From: Bacillus sp. NTK071
Lineage (GTDB): Bacteria > Bacillota > Bacilli > Bacillales > Guptibacillaceae
NCBI RefSeq assembly: GCF_017303315.1
Contig: NZ_JAFKOI010000002.1
Location: forward strand, 1-64,000
DNA length: 64,000 bases
Direction: 5' to 3'
The notes beneath the pieces were generated by a model. It was not told where the DNA came from. It searched no databases and saw nothing but the letters and a program-made list of their open reading frames with translations. Shown one piece after another: positions 1-7,619 of the stretch (its first letter is position 1; each line of letters opens with the position of its first letter). A program made the position numbers and the translations under genes.

Positions 1-24
1 GGTTGTTTCCTATCTGTAAATTAC

Positions 25-65
25 GAAAGACCCGATCTGATTCAAATGAATTGTTCGGGTCTTTC
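25..65. terminator. Hairpin, probable terminator
   Basis: A perfect 11-bp stem (25-35 with 55-65) has a 19-nt loop that can itself form a 5-bp hairpin (40-44 with 47-51). There is only a weak T-run on either side. It lies just past the end of the minus-strand nuclease gene and could end that transcript or one entering from the left edge. Confidence 0.55.
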
Positions 66-105
66 TCATGGTTATTTACTTATGTCCCAGCCTCTTTTGA
101 AAATA

Positions 106-1044
106 TTAGCTTAATTCATCCTCGTCATCCCTGCTAAAAATGTTCCGTTTATGCCACTTGAGATACACTTTATTCTCAGGATGAATCTGAATTTTTGCAC
201 GAGGGATTAATCCATACATCTCAAAATCCTCTTCCTTAATGACAGAAGAAATGTGCAACCGTCCTTGTCCATCAAATGCTATTAATCCTTCATGATAAAG
301 CGCATCATGGTTACTACATAGGAGTAACCCGTTATATGGATCCAATCGCTCTTGGTTTGTGCTATCTTTCCATGGTTTTGATCTGCTTGCTTTTAATAAT
401 TCCGGTAAGTTAATTCCACAAATCGCACACTTGTCTTCCCAAAGTGGCATCAGATCTTTCCTGAATTTTTGCTCGCCCCACCGCATTTTTGTTTTCGCTT
501 CAGATTCTATTTCTGTAATTAACGGGACTAATGTGTTCCGTTCAATTTTCCTTACCTCATCAATGGTTAATTCTAATTGTTCTTCATCTACTCGATAAAA
601 ATTCGACTCACTAATGAGCTCAAGTAATTTAATAGTTAATTCCTCATTACATGGATACAAATAGCCTGGATTCCCGTTAGCATCATCCTGAAACGGTGCA
701 TACTTAAGAGGTAAGAAAGGATAAATTTCATGAAACTGCTCCTTCACATTAACCGGTATATCCAATTCATGATACTCTAACTTCACTAGATACCCTTCAT
801 TTGGCTTATGATGATAGGGTAAGGTAGATGGTTTAGGCGCCTCTTTGCAATCTTTCTTTGCAATACTAACGGCAACAATGTTGCCCCTAACATAGTGAAA
901 TAATTGATCACCGGCATGTACTTCTTTCAATCGTTTCCAAGAATGAGGTTCATTGCCGCTTTTATCTTCTTTTGGCGACCAAATGACACATGCCTCTTTC
1001 TCTTCTCTATATGTATCACCTTGCATAACAATAAAACAATTCAT
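106..1044 (-). CDS. Putative EVE/PUA-like plus HNH endonuclease
   Basis: A 312-residue protein. The C-terminal third carries a HNH_2-type nuclease: a G-E-Q-x-F-R lead-in at about 190-195, a CAIC zinc pair (C206, C209), then RLDPYNGLLL with N238 and H246. The N-terminal ~130 residues start like EVE/PUA-type modified-base readers (MNCFIVMQGDTY, then charged loops and a beta-rich stretch), which is a weaker call. Known EVE-HNH proteins are modification-dependent restriction nucleases, so cleavage of methylated or hydroxymethylated foreign DNA is the inferred role. The usual first histidine of the nuclease (ASHIKPW in relatives) reads ASRSKPW here. A GGAGG-type ribosome site sits just upstream. 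No methyltransferase or specificity gene is adjacent. Confidence 0.7.
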   Translation of the reverse strand: MNCFIVMQGDTYREEKEACVIWSPKEDKSGNEPHSWKRLKEVHAGDQLFHYVRGNIVAVSIAKKDCKEAPKPSTLPYHHKPNEGYLVKLEYHELDIPVNVKEQFHEIYPFLPLKYAPFQDDANGNPGYLYPCNEELTIKLLELISESNFYRVDEEQLELTIDEVRKIERNTLVPLITEIESEAKTKMRWGEQKFRKDLMPLWEDKCAICGINLPELLKASRSKPWKDSTNQERLDPYNGLLLCSNHDALYHEGLIAFDGQGRLHISSVIKEEDFEMYGLIPRAKIQIHPENKVYLKWHKRNIFSRDDEDELS

Positions 1045-1136
1045 TTTCGTTCCTCCAACATTACTTGCTAATCTCTTTACAATTCTACATGAAATACGCG
1101 TATTTTACTCTCATTACACTTCGAATCAATTCATAA

Positions 1137-1160
1137 TAAAAAAGCCAGCTCTCGGCTGGC
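1137..1160 (-). terminator. Intrinsic terminator downstream of folD
   Basis: Six-base stem GCCAGC/GCTGGC (1144-1149 with 1155-1160); read on the minus strand it is followed by six T residues. It lies about 90 nt past the folD stop codon and before the nuclease gene promoter region. Confidence 0.8.
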
Positions 1161-1251
1161 CTATACTCGTTACGATCGCATATGACGTTCGACAACTTCA
1201 ATCCCAATCACAATATAACCACTTTTGTATTTAGTATTACTACTCGATAAT

Positions 1252-2097
1252 TTAGTTGAGCGTTTTCTCTGCTGCATCAACCGTATGATTTAGTAGCATA
1301 GCAATCGTTACGGGACCTACGCCACCAGGAACAGGTGTAATGTAAGAAGCATTTTCTGCTGCCTGTTCATATTCAACATCACCAATATTCCCTTTGTTGT
1401 ATCCAGCATCAAGAACAATGGCACCTTTCTTGATCCATTCGCCTTTGATAAATTCTGGTTTACCAACAGCTGCTACGACAATGTCAGCCTGACGTACATG
1501 GGATGCTAAATCCTTTGTTCTCGAATGACAGGTTGTCACAGTTGCATTTTGATTTAAAAGTAAAGCAGATACAGGCTTGCCGAGAATAGGACTTCTCCCC
1601 ACCACTACTGCATGTTTTCCTTCAACTTGAATATCATAATCTTCCATGATTCTCATAATGGCTGCAGGTGTACAAGAAGGATATGTTCCAAACCCAAGTG
1701 CTGTTTGTCCGTAACCTGCACTAGTTACTCCATCAACATCCTTATCAATTGAAATCGTTTCAAATGCTAATCTCTCGTCAATTTGAGATGGCACAGGATG
1801 TTGAAGTAAAATACCATGGACAGAGTTATCTTCATTTAAATCTGATATCGTTTTTACTAATTCTTCAGTTGTTGTCTCTTTAGACAGATGAATTTTCCTT
1901 GAAGTAATTCCTACACGTTCACATGCGTTCCCTTTCATCCTAACATACGTTTCAGACGAAGGATCGTCTCCAACAAGAATAGTAACTAGGCTTGGTGTTA
2001 CGCCTCGCTCCTTAATAACGCTAACTCTTGTTTTTAATTTTTCCTTTATGCGATTCGCTACGGCTCTACCGTCTAACAATTTCTCGTCATTAATCAT
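1252..2097 (-). CDS. folD: Bifunctional methylene-THF dehydrogenase/cyclohydrolase FolD
   Basis: A 281-residue protein, the usual FolD length. It oxidises 5,10-methylene-tetrahydrofolate to methenyl-THF with NADP+ and hydrolyses that to 10-formyl-THF, supplying one-carbon units for purine and fMet synthesis in the cytosol. Visible family marks are the catalytic YVRMK (Y51, K55), PSCTPAA in the folate site, VVGRSPILGKPVS in the nucleotide-binding domain and PVPGGVGPVT near the C terminus. The ATG is preceded by AGGAGG. The gene stands alone behind a probable ZTP riboswitch, which fits control by purine/folate stress. Confidence 0.97.
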   Translation of the reverse strand: MINDEKLLDGRAVANRIKEKLKTRVSVIKERGVTPSLVTILVGDDPSSETYVRMKGNACERVGITSRKIHLSKETTTEELVKTISDLNEDNSVHGILLQHPVPSQIDERLAFETISIDKDVDGVTSAGYGQTALGFGTYPSCTPAAIMRIMEDYDIQVEGKHAVVVGRSPILGKPVSALLLNQNATVTTCHSRTKDLASHVRQADIVVAAVGKPEFIKGEWIKKGAIVLDAGYNKGNIGDVEYEQAAENASYITPVPGGVGPVTIAMLLNHTVDAAEKTLN

Positions 2098-2142
2098 ATT
2101 AATTCCTCCTGAACAATGGTAAAGAGTGAAGTATTTAACTCT

Positions 2143-2225
2143 TTGCCCAGACGACCGGCAATGTACATGGCAGCTCCCCTGTGGTTAGTTCCACACTTTG
2201 TCGTCAGTTACTGCAATGTATGGTT
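2143..2225 (-). promoter_or_regulatory. Probable ZTP (pfl) riboswitch upstream of folD
   Basis: On the minus strand the folD leader holds the pfl-motif signatures CCACAGGGGAG (conserved core at 2174-2181) and TCTGGGCA (2144-2151), plus a 6-base complementary pair GACGAC/GTCGTC (2200-2205 with 2150-2155). Known pfl RNAs bind ZTP/ZMP and commonly precede folD and purine genes. A 7-bp hairpin (2121-2127 with 2138-2144) overlaps the 3' edge of the aptamer but lacks a T-run, so the off-state mechanism is unclear; it may be translational. Confidence 0.75.
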
Positions 2226-2234
2226 TCTACGGAT

Positions 2235-2262
2235 ATATTAGCATATTTTCAATATTAATCAA
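2235..2262 (-). promoter_or_regulatory. Candidate sigma-A promoter for folD
   Basis: TTGATT (2257-2262) and TAATAT (2235-2240) are separated by 16 bp on the minus strand, placing the start site just ahead of the riboswitch. Confidence 0.5.
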
Positions 2263-2302
2263 ATGATCTGTGCGGAAATGCCTTGTAAAAGTTAATAAAA
2301 TA

Positions 2303-2325
2303 CGAACATTCTTTTATAATGTTCG
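2303..2325. terminator. Weak bidirectional hairpin
   Basis: An 8-bp stem CGAACATT/AATGTTCG with a 7-nt loop, T-rich on both sides. It stands between the tRNA cluster terminator and the folD promoter and may insulate them. Confidence 0.35.
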
Positions 2326-2370
2326 GTTTTAACTTAAAAAGCATATCATTCACTAGGCTTATTATAATTC

Positions 2371-2407
2371 AAAAAAACCTCTGAGTGTATAACACTCAGA
2401 GGTTTTT
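2371..2407 (-). terminator. Terminator of the tRNA cluster
   Basis: An 11-bp stem (2378-2388 with 2392-2402) flanked by A5 and T5, so it works in both directions. It lies 11 nt beyond the last tRNA of the minus-strand cluster. Confidence 0.9.
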
Positions 2408-2417
2408 CTAATTCGTA

Positions 2418-2491
2418 TGCGCCTTAGAGGATTCGAACCTCTGACCCACAGCTTAGAAGGCTGTTGCTCTATCCTGCTGAGCTAAAGGCGC
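2418..2491 (-). tRNA. tRNA-Arg (anticodon TCT)
   Basis: A 74-nt cloverleaf with acceptor GCGCCTT/AAGGCGC, an anticodon loop CTTCTAA giving TCT, and T-loop GTTCGAATC. Unlike its six neighbours the 3' CCA is not encoded (TAC follows the discriminator), so it must be added by the Cca enzyme encoded at about 31 kb. It is the last tRNA of the cluster. Confidence 0.95.
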
Positions 2492-2577
2492 ATGATATAA
2501 TTGGCAACTAATTGATAGTATACCACGTTTTGCTTTCTACAGGAAGTCACTTTCATAATGAATCTTGTAGAAATTTA

Positions 2578-2651
2578 TGGAGCGGGTGATGGGGATCGAA
2601 CCCACGACATCAGCTTGGAAGGCTGAGGTTTTACCACTAAACTACACCCGC
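2578..2651 (-). tRNA. tRNA-Gly (anticodon TCC)
   Basis: A 74-nt cloverleaf including an encoded CCA. Acceptor GCGGGTG/CACCCGC; anticodon loop CTTCCAA gives TCC; T-loop GTTCGATCC. Confidence 0.95.
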
Positions 2652-2655
2652 ATTA

Positions 2656-2730
2656 TGGCTGGGCTAGCTGGATTCGAACCAGCGCATGACGGAATCAAAA
2701 TCCGTTGCCTTACCGCTTGGCTATAGCCCA
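2656..2730 (-). tRNA. tRNA-Gln (anticodon TTG)
   Basis: A 75-nt cloverleaf including CCA. Acceptor TGGGCTA/TAGCCCA with the U-A first pair typical of tRNA-Gln; anticodon loop TTTTGAT gives TTG. Confidence 0.95.
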
Positions 2731-2734
2731 TTGA

Positions 2735-2819
2735 TGGTGGAGGGGGACGGATTCGAACCGCCGAACCCGGAGGGAGCGGATTTACAGTCCGCCGCGTTTA
2801 GCCACTTCGCTACCCCTCC
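2735..2819 (-). tRNA. tRNA-Tyr (anticodon GTA)
   Basis: An 85-nt class II tRNA with a long variable arm and encoded CCA. Acceptor GGAGGGG/CCCCTCC; anticodon loop CTGTAAA gives GTA. Confidence 0.95.
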
Positions 2820-2835
2820 ACGATGAAATTGTAAT

Positions 2836-2912
2836 TGGTAGCGGCGGAGGGGATCGAACCCACGACCTCACGGGTATGAACCGTACGCTCTAGCCAGCTG
2901 AGCTACACCGCC
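2836..2912 (-). tRNA. Elongator tRNA-Met (anticodon CAT)
   Basis: A 77-nt cloverleaf with encoded CCA. Acceptor GGCGGTG/CTCCGCC region and anticodon loop TTCATAC give CAT. The body matches the Bacillus elongator tRNA-Met type rather than the initiator, which would have a CGCGGG acceptor start. Confidence 0.92.
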
Positions 2913-2926
2913 ACTTACATTATGTA

Positions 2927-3003
<77 letters not shown>

Positions 3004-3011
3004 AAATTATA

Positions 3012-3096
3012 TGGTGCGGGTGAAGGTACTTGAACCCCCACGTCGTAAGACACTAGATCCTAAGTCTAGCGCGTCTGCCAATTCCGCCACACCCGC
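3012..3096 (-). tRNA. tRNA-Leu (anticodon TAG)
   Basis: An 85-nt class II tRNA with a long variable arm and encoded CCA. Acceptor GCGGGTG/CACCCGC; anticodon loop CTTAGGA gives TAG. It is the first gene of the seven-tRNA transcript. Confidence 0.95.
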
Positions 3097-3128
3097 ATGT
3101 GCTTTGTTGTGTATCAGCGACGTTTTAT

Positions 3129-3158
3129 ATAATATCATTGAACATCTTAAGAAGTCAA
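3129..3158 (-). promoter_or_regulatory. Candidate promoter of the tRNA cluster
   Basis: TTGACT (3153-3158) and TATTAT (3129-3134) with an 18-bp spacer on the minus strand, about 33 bp before the tRNA-Leu 5' end. Confidence 0.6.
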
Positions 3159-3230
3159 TCATTATTCTAAAAAAACTTATAGATTTTTTCATTTACATTC
3201 TAGCAATGCGCCAAGTTAAGGTTGAAAGCG

Positions 3231-3259
3231 TTGACAGAGACGCAAGCCTTTCATACGAT
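3231..3259 (+). promoter_or_regulatory. Candidate sigma-A promoter for kynureninase
   Basis: A perfect TTGACA (3231-3236), a 17-bp spacer and TACGAT (3254-3259). The ribosome site AAGGAG follows within about 12 bp, so the leader is very short and carries no obvious regulator-binding RNA. Confidence 0.65.
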
Positions 3260-3285
3260 TAGTTGTATAAAAGGAGCTGAGTATT

Positions 3286-4563
3286 ATGAGTTTATCACAG
3301 AGTATTAGGTATGCAAAAGAATTTGATAATAAAGATCCACTTTCAGACTTTAGAAAAGAATTCTATTTACAACCAAATACCATTTATATGGATGGTAATT
3401 CATTAGGTTTACTCTCCAAAAAAGCTGAAGCATCCCTCCTTCAATCATTAAATGATTGGAAGGTAAATGGAATAGATGGTTGGACTGAAGGTAACGAACC
3501 ATGGTTCTATATGGCTGAGAAAATCGGAAAAATGACTTCTTCACTAATCGGAGCCCTTCCAAAAGAAACCATCACAACAGGATCCATTACGACGAACCTT
3601 CATCAAATGTTGTCCACTTTCTACAAGCCTGAGGGAAACAAAACAAAAATTCTGGCTGATTCTCTAACATTCCCATCTGATGTCTATGCTATTAAAAGTC
3701 AGCTCACGCTTCATGGTTTATCACCAGACCTTCACTTAATGCAAGTAAAGAGTGATGACGGGAGAACCATTAATGAAAAGGATATTATTAATGCAATGGA
3801 TGATGACGTTGCTCTTATCCTTCTCCCTTCTGTACTATACCGAAGTGGACAGCTTTTGGATATAAAGGCATTAACTGAAGCTGCACACCAAAAAAACATT
3901 ATTATTGGTTTTGATCTTGCTCATTCAATTGGTGTAGTTCCACATGAATTGCATGAATGGGGTATTGATTTTGCCGTATGGTGTACATACAAATATTTAA
4001 ATAGCGGACCTGGTGGTGTTGGTGGGCTTTTTGTTCACGAGAAACATCTTGGAATGCGACCTGGTCTAGCTGGGTGGTTCAGTTCAAAAAAAGAAGTGCA
4101 GTTTGATATGAGTCATGACCTAGATCACGCAACATCTGCTGGTGCTTATCAAATCGGTACACCTCATATCTTTAGTATGGCACCATTAATTGGTTCTTTA
4201 GAGCTCTTCCAACAGGCCGGGATCGAGTCAATCCGTAGCAAATCATTGTCATTAACTCGTTACCTCATGAACCTTACAGAAGATACACTAAGTCCTTTTG
4301 GATTCTCAATAGCAAATCCAACGGAAGATGAACAGCGTGGTGGACATGTATGTCTTGAACATTCTGAAGCAGCCAGAATTTGCAAGGCGTTAAAAGCAAA
4401 TGGAGTCGTCCCTGATTTCCGCTCTCCGAATGTTATTCGGTTGGCCCCAATTGCTCTATATTCTTCATATGAAGATGTTTGGAACGTCGTTCAAATCCTC
4501 CACGATATCATGAGCAAGGAAAAGTATAAGCAATACTCAAATGAACGAAATGTGATTGCTTAA
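3286..4563 (+). CDS. kynU: Kynureninase
   Basis: A 425-residue PLP enzyme of the aminotransferase V fold, the normal KynU length. It hydrolyses L-kynurenine to anthranilate and alanine (and 3-hydroxykynurenine to 3-hydroxyanthranilate). Marks are [11 protein letters not shown] near the N terminus, GFDLAHS with the PLP-aspartate D210, and [12 protein letters not shown] with the Schiff-base lysine K236. A strong AAGGAG site precedes the ATG. No tryptophan dioxygenase (kynA) or formamidase (kynB) gene is next to it, so it either works with distant kyn genes or salvages external kynurenine into anthranilate, which TrpD of this window could use. Function is clear; physiological role is inferred. 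Confidence 0.95.
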   Translation: MSLSQSIRYAKEFDNKDPLSDFRKEFYLQPNTIYMDGNSLGLLSKKAEASLLQSLNDWKVNGIDGWTEGNEPWFYMAEKIGKMTSSLIGALPKETITTGSITTNLHQMLSTFYKPEGNKTKILADSLTFPSDVYAIKSQLTLHGLSPDLHLMQVKSDDGRTINEKDIINAMDDDVALILLPSVLYRSGQLLDIKALTEAAHQKNIIIGFDLAHSIGVVPHELHEWGIDFAVWCTYKYLNSGPGGVGGLFVHEKHLGMRPGLAGWFSSKKEVQFDMSHDLDHATSAGAYQIGTPHIFSMAPLIGSLELFQQAGIESIRSKSLSLTRYLMNLTEDTLSPFGFSIANPTEDEQRGGHVCLEHSEAARICKALKANGVVPDFRSPNVIRLAPIALYSSYEDVWNVVQILHDIMSKEKYKQYSNERNVIA

Positions 4564-4567
4564 TTGT

Positions 4568-4597
4568 GTATATAATCCTCCCTTTTCTTCATAATAA
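4568..4597 (+). promoter_or_regulatory. Candidate sigma-E-like promoter for the coat pair
   Basis: GTATATA (4568-4574), a 15-bp spacer and CATAATAA (4590-4597) resemble the mother-cell sigma-E pattern (KMATATT, 14-15 bp, CATACANT). The match is imperfect. Confidence 0.35.
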
Positions 4598-4626
4598 AAA
4601 AGATTGAATTTAAGGAGGGAATCTTG

Positions 4627-4812
4627 ATGGCGCAATTAAACGAACTTGAACTTCAAAATCTTCGTCATATGATTGGTGGACATGAAACGCTCGCCAACAA
4701 ACTTGATTCATACGCCCAATCTTGCACGTGTCCAGAATTAAAGCAAATGTTACAAAATGATGCACAGGATGCACGAAATACGAAACAACAGTTAATGGGA
4801 TTTTTAAGTTAA
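4627..4812 (+). CDS. Small CotF-family spore coat-like protein
   Basis: A 61-residue all-helical protein beginning MAQLNELELQNLRHMIGGHE, the pattern of the small partner of CotF-type coat proteins (helix pair with a CTCPELKQML core). An in-frame TTG lies one codon upstream, but AAGGAGG at 4612-4618 is best spaced for the ATG at 4627. The stop codon overlaps the ribosome site of the next gene, so the pair is co-translated. Probably a structural or assembly component of the spore coat or exosporium in the mother cell. Confidence 0.75.
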   Translation: MAQLNELELQNLRHMIGGHETLANKLDSYAQSCTCPELKQMLQNDAQDARNTKQQLMGFLS

Positions 4813-4823
4813 GGAGGGATCTT

Positions 4824-5105
4824 ATGAACGAAAAAGATATGGTTAATGATTATTTATCCGTATTAAACAGTAGCTTAAGCGGCTATGGTAATGTTATTTC
4901 ACAAGCTGATAATCAGCAACTTCGTGAAGCATTGCAACAAATTCGAAACACAGATGAGCAAAGACAATACAACTTATATCAATACGCCAAGCAGAAAGGC
5001 TATTACCAGCCTGCTGCTGCTGCTCAAGCAAATGAAATTCAAGAAGTTAAAAACCAGCTTAGCGCTCAGCCGTCTCAAGATAACAAACCTCCACAGGCTC
5101 ACTAA
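4824..5105 (+). CDS. CotF-family spore coat protein
   Basis: A 93-residue protein with the CotF (COG5577) layout: MNEKDMVNDYLSVLNSSLS, then helices containing LREALQQIRNTDEQRQYNLYQYAKQKGYYQPA, then a Gln/Pro/Ala-rich tail (residues ~63-93). The tyrosine-rich stretch and the tail are typical of coat proteins that become cross-linked. It follows the 61-residue partner by 11 nt and ends at a strong terminator. The family member is clear; the exact coat layer is not known. Confidence 0.82.
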   Translation: MNEKDMVNDYLSVLNSSLSGYGNVISQADNQQLREALQQIRNTDEQRQYNLYQYAKQKGYYQPAAAAQANEIQEVKNQLSAQPSQDNKPPQAH

Positions 5106-5107
5106 CC

Positions 5108-5136
5108 AACAGCCGGATCTTCCGGCTGTTTCTTTA
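5108..5136 (+). terminator. Terminator of the coat gene pair
   Basis: A 10-bp stem AACAGCCGGA/TCCGGCTGTT with a 3-nt loop, followed by TCTTT. Confidence 0.9.
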
Positions 5137-5309
5137 TGTCGTGGCACTGTTAATCAAAATAGCTGCTATAACGAGTGATTCGAAATAACTCTTTTCTTTC
5201 ATTGAGCCTATGTCTATGTGCTCATTTTTGAAGGATGACGGAAATGACGTTTCGCGCTCCCACTTATTGGATATTAACTATATAACCTAAAATAGGGAGA
5301 GATGTTATT

Positions 5310-6689
5310 ATGGATAGTATTTTAAATGCTGTTACTGAATTTTCTGCTTTCATCTGGGGCTATCCTATGATGATTTTGCTACTTGGGGGTGGTTTGTTTT
5401 TAACGATCCGCCTGGGATTTTTTCAAATTATATTCTTCCCACATGCTTTAAAACATACAATCGGCAAGATATTTCAGAAAGAAAAAGGCGATGGAACTAT
5501 ATCTCCTTTTCAGGCGTTTGCATCAGCACTCGCTTCCACTGCAGGTGCGACAAACATTGTCGGCGTACCAGTTGCAATAGCTTTTGGTGGACCTGGCGCT
5601 ATCTTCTGGATGTGGGTTGTCTCCATTATTGGTATGTCCACTAAGTTCTCTGAAATTGTTCTTGGTATTAAATACCGAGAAGAAAAAGAAGATGGGGAAT
5701 ACGTTGGCGGACCAATGTACTACATAAAAAAAGGACTAGGATGGAAATTCGCTTCATCGCTATTTGCGTTTGGACTAATGATTGAAATTATTCCAGGTGT
5801 GATGGTACAAACGAACTCCATTTCAACCCTTACCGAAAGCTCATTTGGTTTGCCTACTTGGGTAACTGGAGCTATTTTAATTGTCTTGATCTCCATCGTT
5901 GTATTTGGTGGTATCAAGAGGATCGGCGCTGTTGCAGAAAAGATTGTTCCTTTTATGGTTGTTACATATATTGCAGGTGCTATAGGTGTAATGGCAATCA
6001 ATATTGATCAATTCCCTGAGGTAATGAAGTTAATTTTCATCCATGCTTTTCAACCTATTTCAGCAGCTGGTGGATTTGCCGGTGCAGGGTTTGCAGCGGC
6101 TGTTCGTTGGGGTCTTGCGAGAGGACTTTATTCTAATGAAGCTGGAATGGGTACAGCATCGATTGCCCATTCTGCTGCACATACGCCACACCCCTGCAGA
6201 CAAGGATTATGGGGAATCTTCAGCGTCTTTATTGATACTATTGTGCTTTGTACAATCACTGCATTCACAGTACTACTGTCAGGCGCATGGAAGGATGTCA
6301 AACCTGCAAATGCAGCTGATATGGTTTCAGATGCATTCTCAGGATTAATGGGACCAACATGGGGACCCATTTTCGTTTCTTCTTTATTATTAATCTTTGT
6401 CATCAGCACGATTGGCGTCCTTGTCTTCTATGGAGAGAAACAGGCAGAATATTTATTCGGAATACCTTTTTCAAAAGTAATGAGATTTATTTATATCCTT
6501 TCTATTTTTGTAGGTGCTATAGGTGGCCTTCAATTTATCTGGGAACTAGTTGATATTACTCTGGCATTGTTTGTTGTACCAAACGTTATCGCAATCTTGT
6601 TCTTGAGTAAGGAAGTTAAAGAACTAACAGATGATTATCGATTTAACTTCATAAGACAACAGGTGAAAGACAAAGGAATTAGCTCTTAA
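5310..6689 (+). CDS. Alanine/glycine:cation symporter (AGCS) family
   Basis: A 459-residue integral membrane protein with about ten hydrophobic segments. AGCS marks are the N-terminal ILLLGGGLFLTIRLGFFQ, the conserved GDGTISPFQAFASALASTAGATNIVGV stretch shared by DagA/AlsT transporters, GGPMYYIKKGLG, and SNEAGMGTASIAHSAAHT in the substrate/sodium region. It imports alanine or glycine with Na+ (or H+). The ATG follows GGGAGAG by a good distance. It is flanked by its own spacer on both sides and looks monocistronic. The exact substrate cannot be told from sequence; glutamine transport (AlsT) is an alternative within the family. Confidence 0.93.
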   Translation: MDSILNAVTEFSAFIWGYPMMILLLGGGLFLTIRLGFFQIIFFPHALKHTIGKIFQKEKGDGTISPFQAFASALASTAGATNIVGVPVAIAFGGPGAIFWMWVVSIIGMSTKFSEIVLGIKYREEKEDGEYVGGPMYYIKKGLGWKFASSLFAFGLMIEIIPGVMVQTNSISTLTESSFGLPTWVTGAILIVLISIVVFGGIKRIGAVAEKIVPFMVVTYIAGAIGVMAINIDQFPEVMKLIFIHAFQPISAAGGFAGAGFAAAVRWGLARGLYSNEAGMGTASIAHSAAHTPHPCRQGLWGIFSVFIDTIVLCTITAFTVLLSGAWKDVKPANAADMVSDAFSGLMGPTWGPIFVSSLLLIFVISTIGVLVFYGEKQAEYLFGIPFSKVMRFIYILSIFVGAIGGLQFIWELVDITLALFVVPNVIAILFLSKEVKELTDDYRFNFIRQQVKDKGISS

Positions 6690-6744
6690 TGTAGCTATTC
6701 TTTTCTAGTTTTTCACCTAATTTCTACTCCCCCTCCGCTCTTGC

Positions 6745-6774
6745 CTATATCTTTTTTAGACGAATACATACAGT
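6745..6774 (+). promoter_or_regulatory. Candidate sigma-E promoter for the YjcZ gene
   Basis: CATACAGT (6767-6774) is an exact match to the sigma-E -10 pattern CATACANT; CTATATC at 6745-6751 shares the ATAT core of the -35 at a 15-bp spacing. Confidence 0.45.
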
Positions 6775-6807
6775 GGTAAAGAAAGAGAAATTAAAGGGGG
6801 ACCTTAT

Positions 6808-6969
6808 ATGTACCATGCAAACAATGCACCTTATGGAAATGAACCTTATCAGCCTGTAGCTGGAGCTGGGTATGGCATGCCTTGCCGCCCTGCAGGAAAT
6901 GGGTTTGCGCTCATTGTTGTACTTTTTATCCTACTTATCATCGTAGGAACAGCTTTCGTTAAATGCTAA
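6808..6969 (+). CDS. YjcZ-family sporulation membrane protein
   Basis: A 53-residue protein with a Tyr/Pro/Gly-rich N-terminal half, then the family signature GFALIVVLFILLIIVGTAFV as a single membrane helix (residues ~33-51) and a short KC end. YjcZ-type proteins are short tail-anchored peptides found in Bacillaceae and often made during sporulation; their biochemical role is unknown. The ATG at 6808 is preceded by AAAGGGGG at a normal distance and the gene ends at its own terminator. Confidence 0.88.
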   Translation: MYHANNAPYGNEPYQPVAGAGYGMPCRPAGNGFALIVVLFILLIIVGTAFVKC

Positions 6970-6976
6970 TAAACAG

Positions 6977-7006
6977 AGCAAGGACCATAAGGTTCTTGCT
7001 TTCTTT
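6977..7006 (+). terminator. Terminator of the YjcZ gene
   Basis: A 10-bp stem (6977-6986 with 6991-7000, one G-T pair), a 4-nt loop, then TTCTTT. Confidence 0.85.
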
Positions 7007-7014
7007 ATGAAGAA

Positions 7015-7043
7015 TTGTCGCGAATACTGTTCACTGTTATAGT
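7015..7043 (+). promoter_or_regulatory. Candidate sigma-A promoter
   Basis: TTGTCG (7015-7020), a 17-bp spacer and TATAGT (7038-7043), about 33 bp before the nucleotidase start. Confidence 0.55.
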
Positions 7044-7075
7044 AAAGTGGAATGTGATATGAAAGAAGTGAGCTA

Positions 7076-7609
7076 ATGAAAACGTTACTAATTGATATGG
7101 ACTCCGTTATTTGCGATCTTATGTCTGAATGGCATAAACGATACAACGAAGACTATAATGATAATTTATCTGTTGAGAAGCTTAAGTGCTGGCGATCAGA
7201 AGACTATGTTAAAGCTGAATGTGGGAAGAAAATTTACGATTATCTAGATAAAGCTGGTTTGTTTCTGCACCTTGAACCTCTACCAAACGCGATTGACGTA
7301 TTAAAACGGATCAGTCAGCATTATGATGTCCTTATTGTTACAAGTAGCCGTACATACGCATACACTGAGAAAGAATTGTGGGTAGAAAAGCACCTTCCCT
7401 TTATAGGAAAGAAGAATTTAATCTTCTCCCATCGAAAAGAAATGATTCGAGGAGATTTGCTTTTTGATGATGCACCACATAATTTGATTGCATTTAATGA
7501 AACAGGTAGAACTGCAGTGGCAATGAACTATGAATATAATAAGCAAGTCGATGTTCCTCGTGTGAATAATTGGTTAGAATTCGAGAAGTGGCTTTCAACA
7601 TGGAAGTGA
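7076..7609 (+). CDS. 5'(3')-deoxyribonucleotidase-like HAD phosphatase
   Basis: A 177-residue HAD-superfamily protein of the NT5C/cytosolic type, close in size to family members. The N terminus LLIDMDSVICDL holds the nucleophile D7 and acid D9 (DxDxV; the usual G is S). LIVTSSRTYAYTEKELWVEKHLP matches the second motif with its Ser/Thr, and GDLLFDDAPHNLIAFNETGRTAVAMNYEYN carries the metal-binding DD pair of motif IV. It probably removes phosphate from pyrimidine deoxynucleotides. Its stop lies 10 nt before the next start, so it is co-transcribed with the flavoprotein. Substrate is inferred from the family. Confidence 0.85.
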   Translation: MKTLLIDMDSVICDLMSEWHKRYNEDYNDNLSVEKLKCWRSEDYVKAECGKKIYDYLDKAGLFLHLEPLPNAIDVLKRISQHYDVLIVTSSRTYAYTEKELWVEKHLPFIGKKNLIFSHRKEMIRGDLLFDDAPHNLIAFNETGRTAVAMNYEYNKQVDVPRVNNWLEFEKWLSTWK

Positions 7610-7619
7610 GGAGAAACCT

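Noticed and set aside
1190-1251. Short in-frame extension after the folD stop, reading KSGYIVIGIEVVERHMRS
   Set aside because: No start codon with a ribosome site; probably non-coding 3' UTR.
4885-5178. 97-codon open frame on the plus strand
   Set aside because: It overlaps the CotF-family gene in another frame, runs through that gene's terminator and shows no family resemblance or ribosome site.
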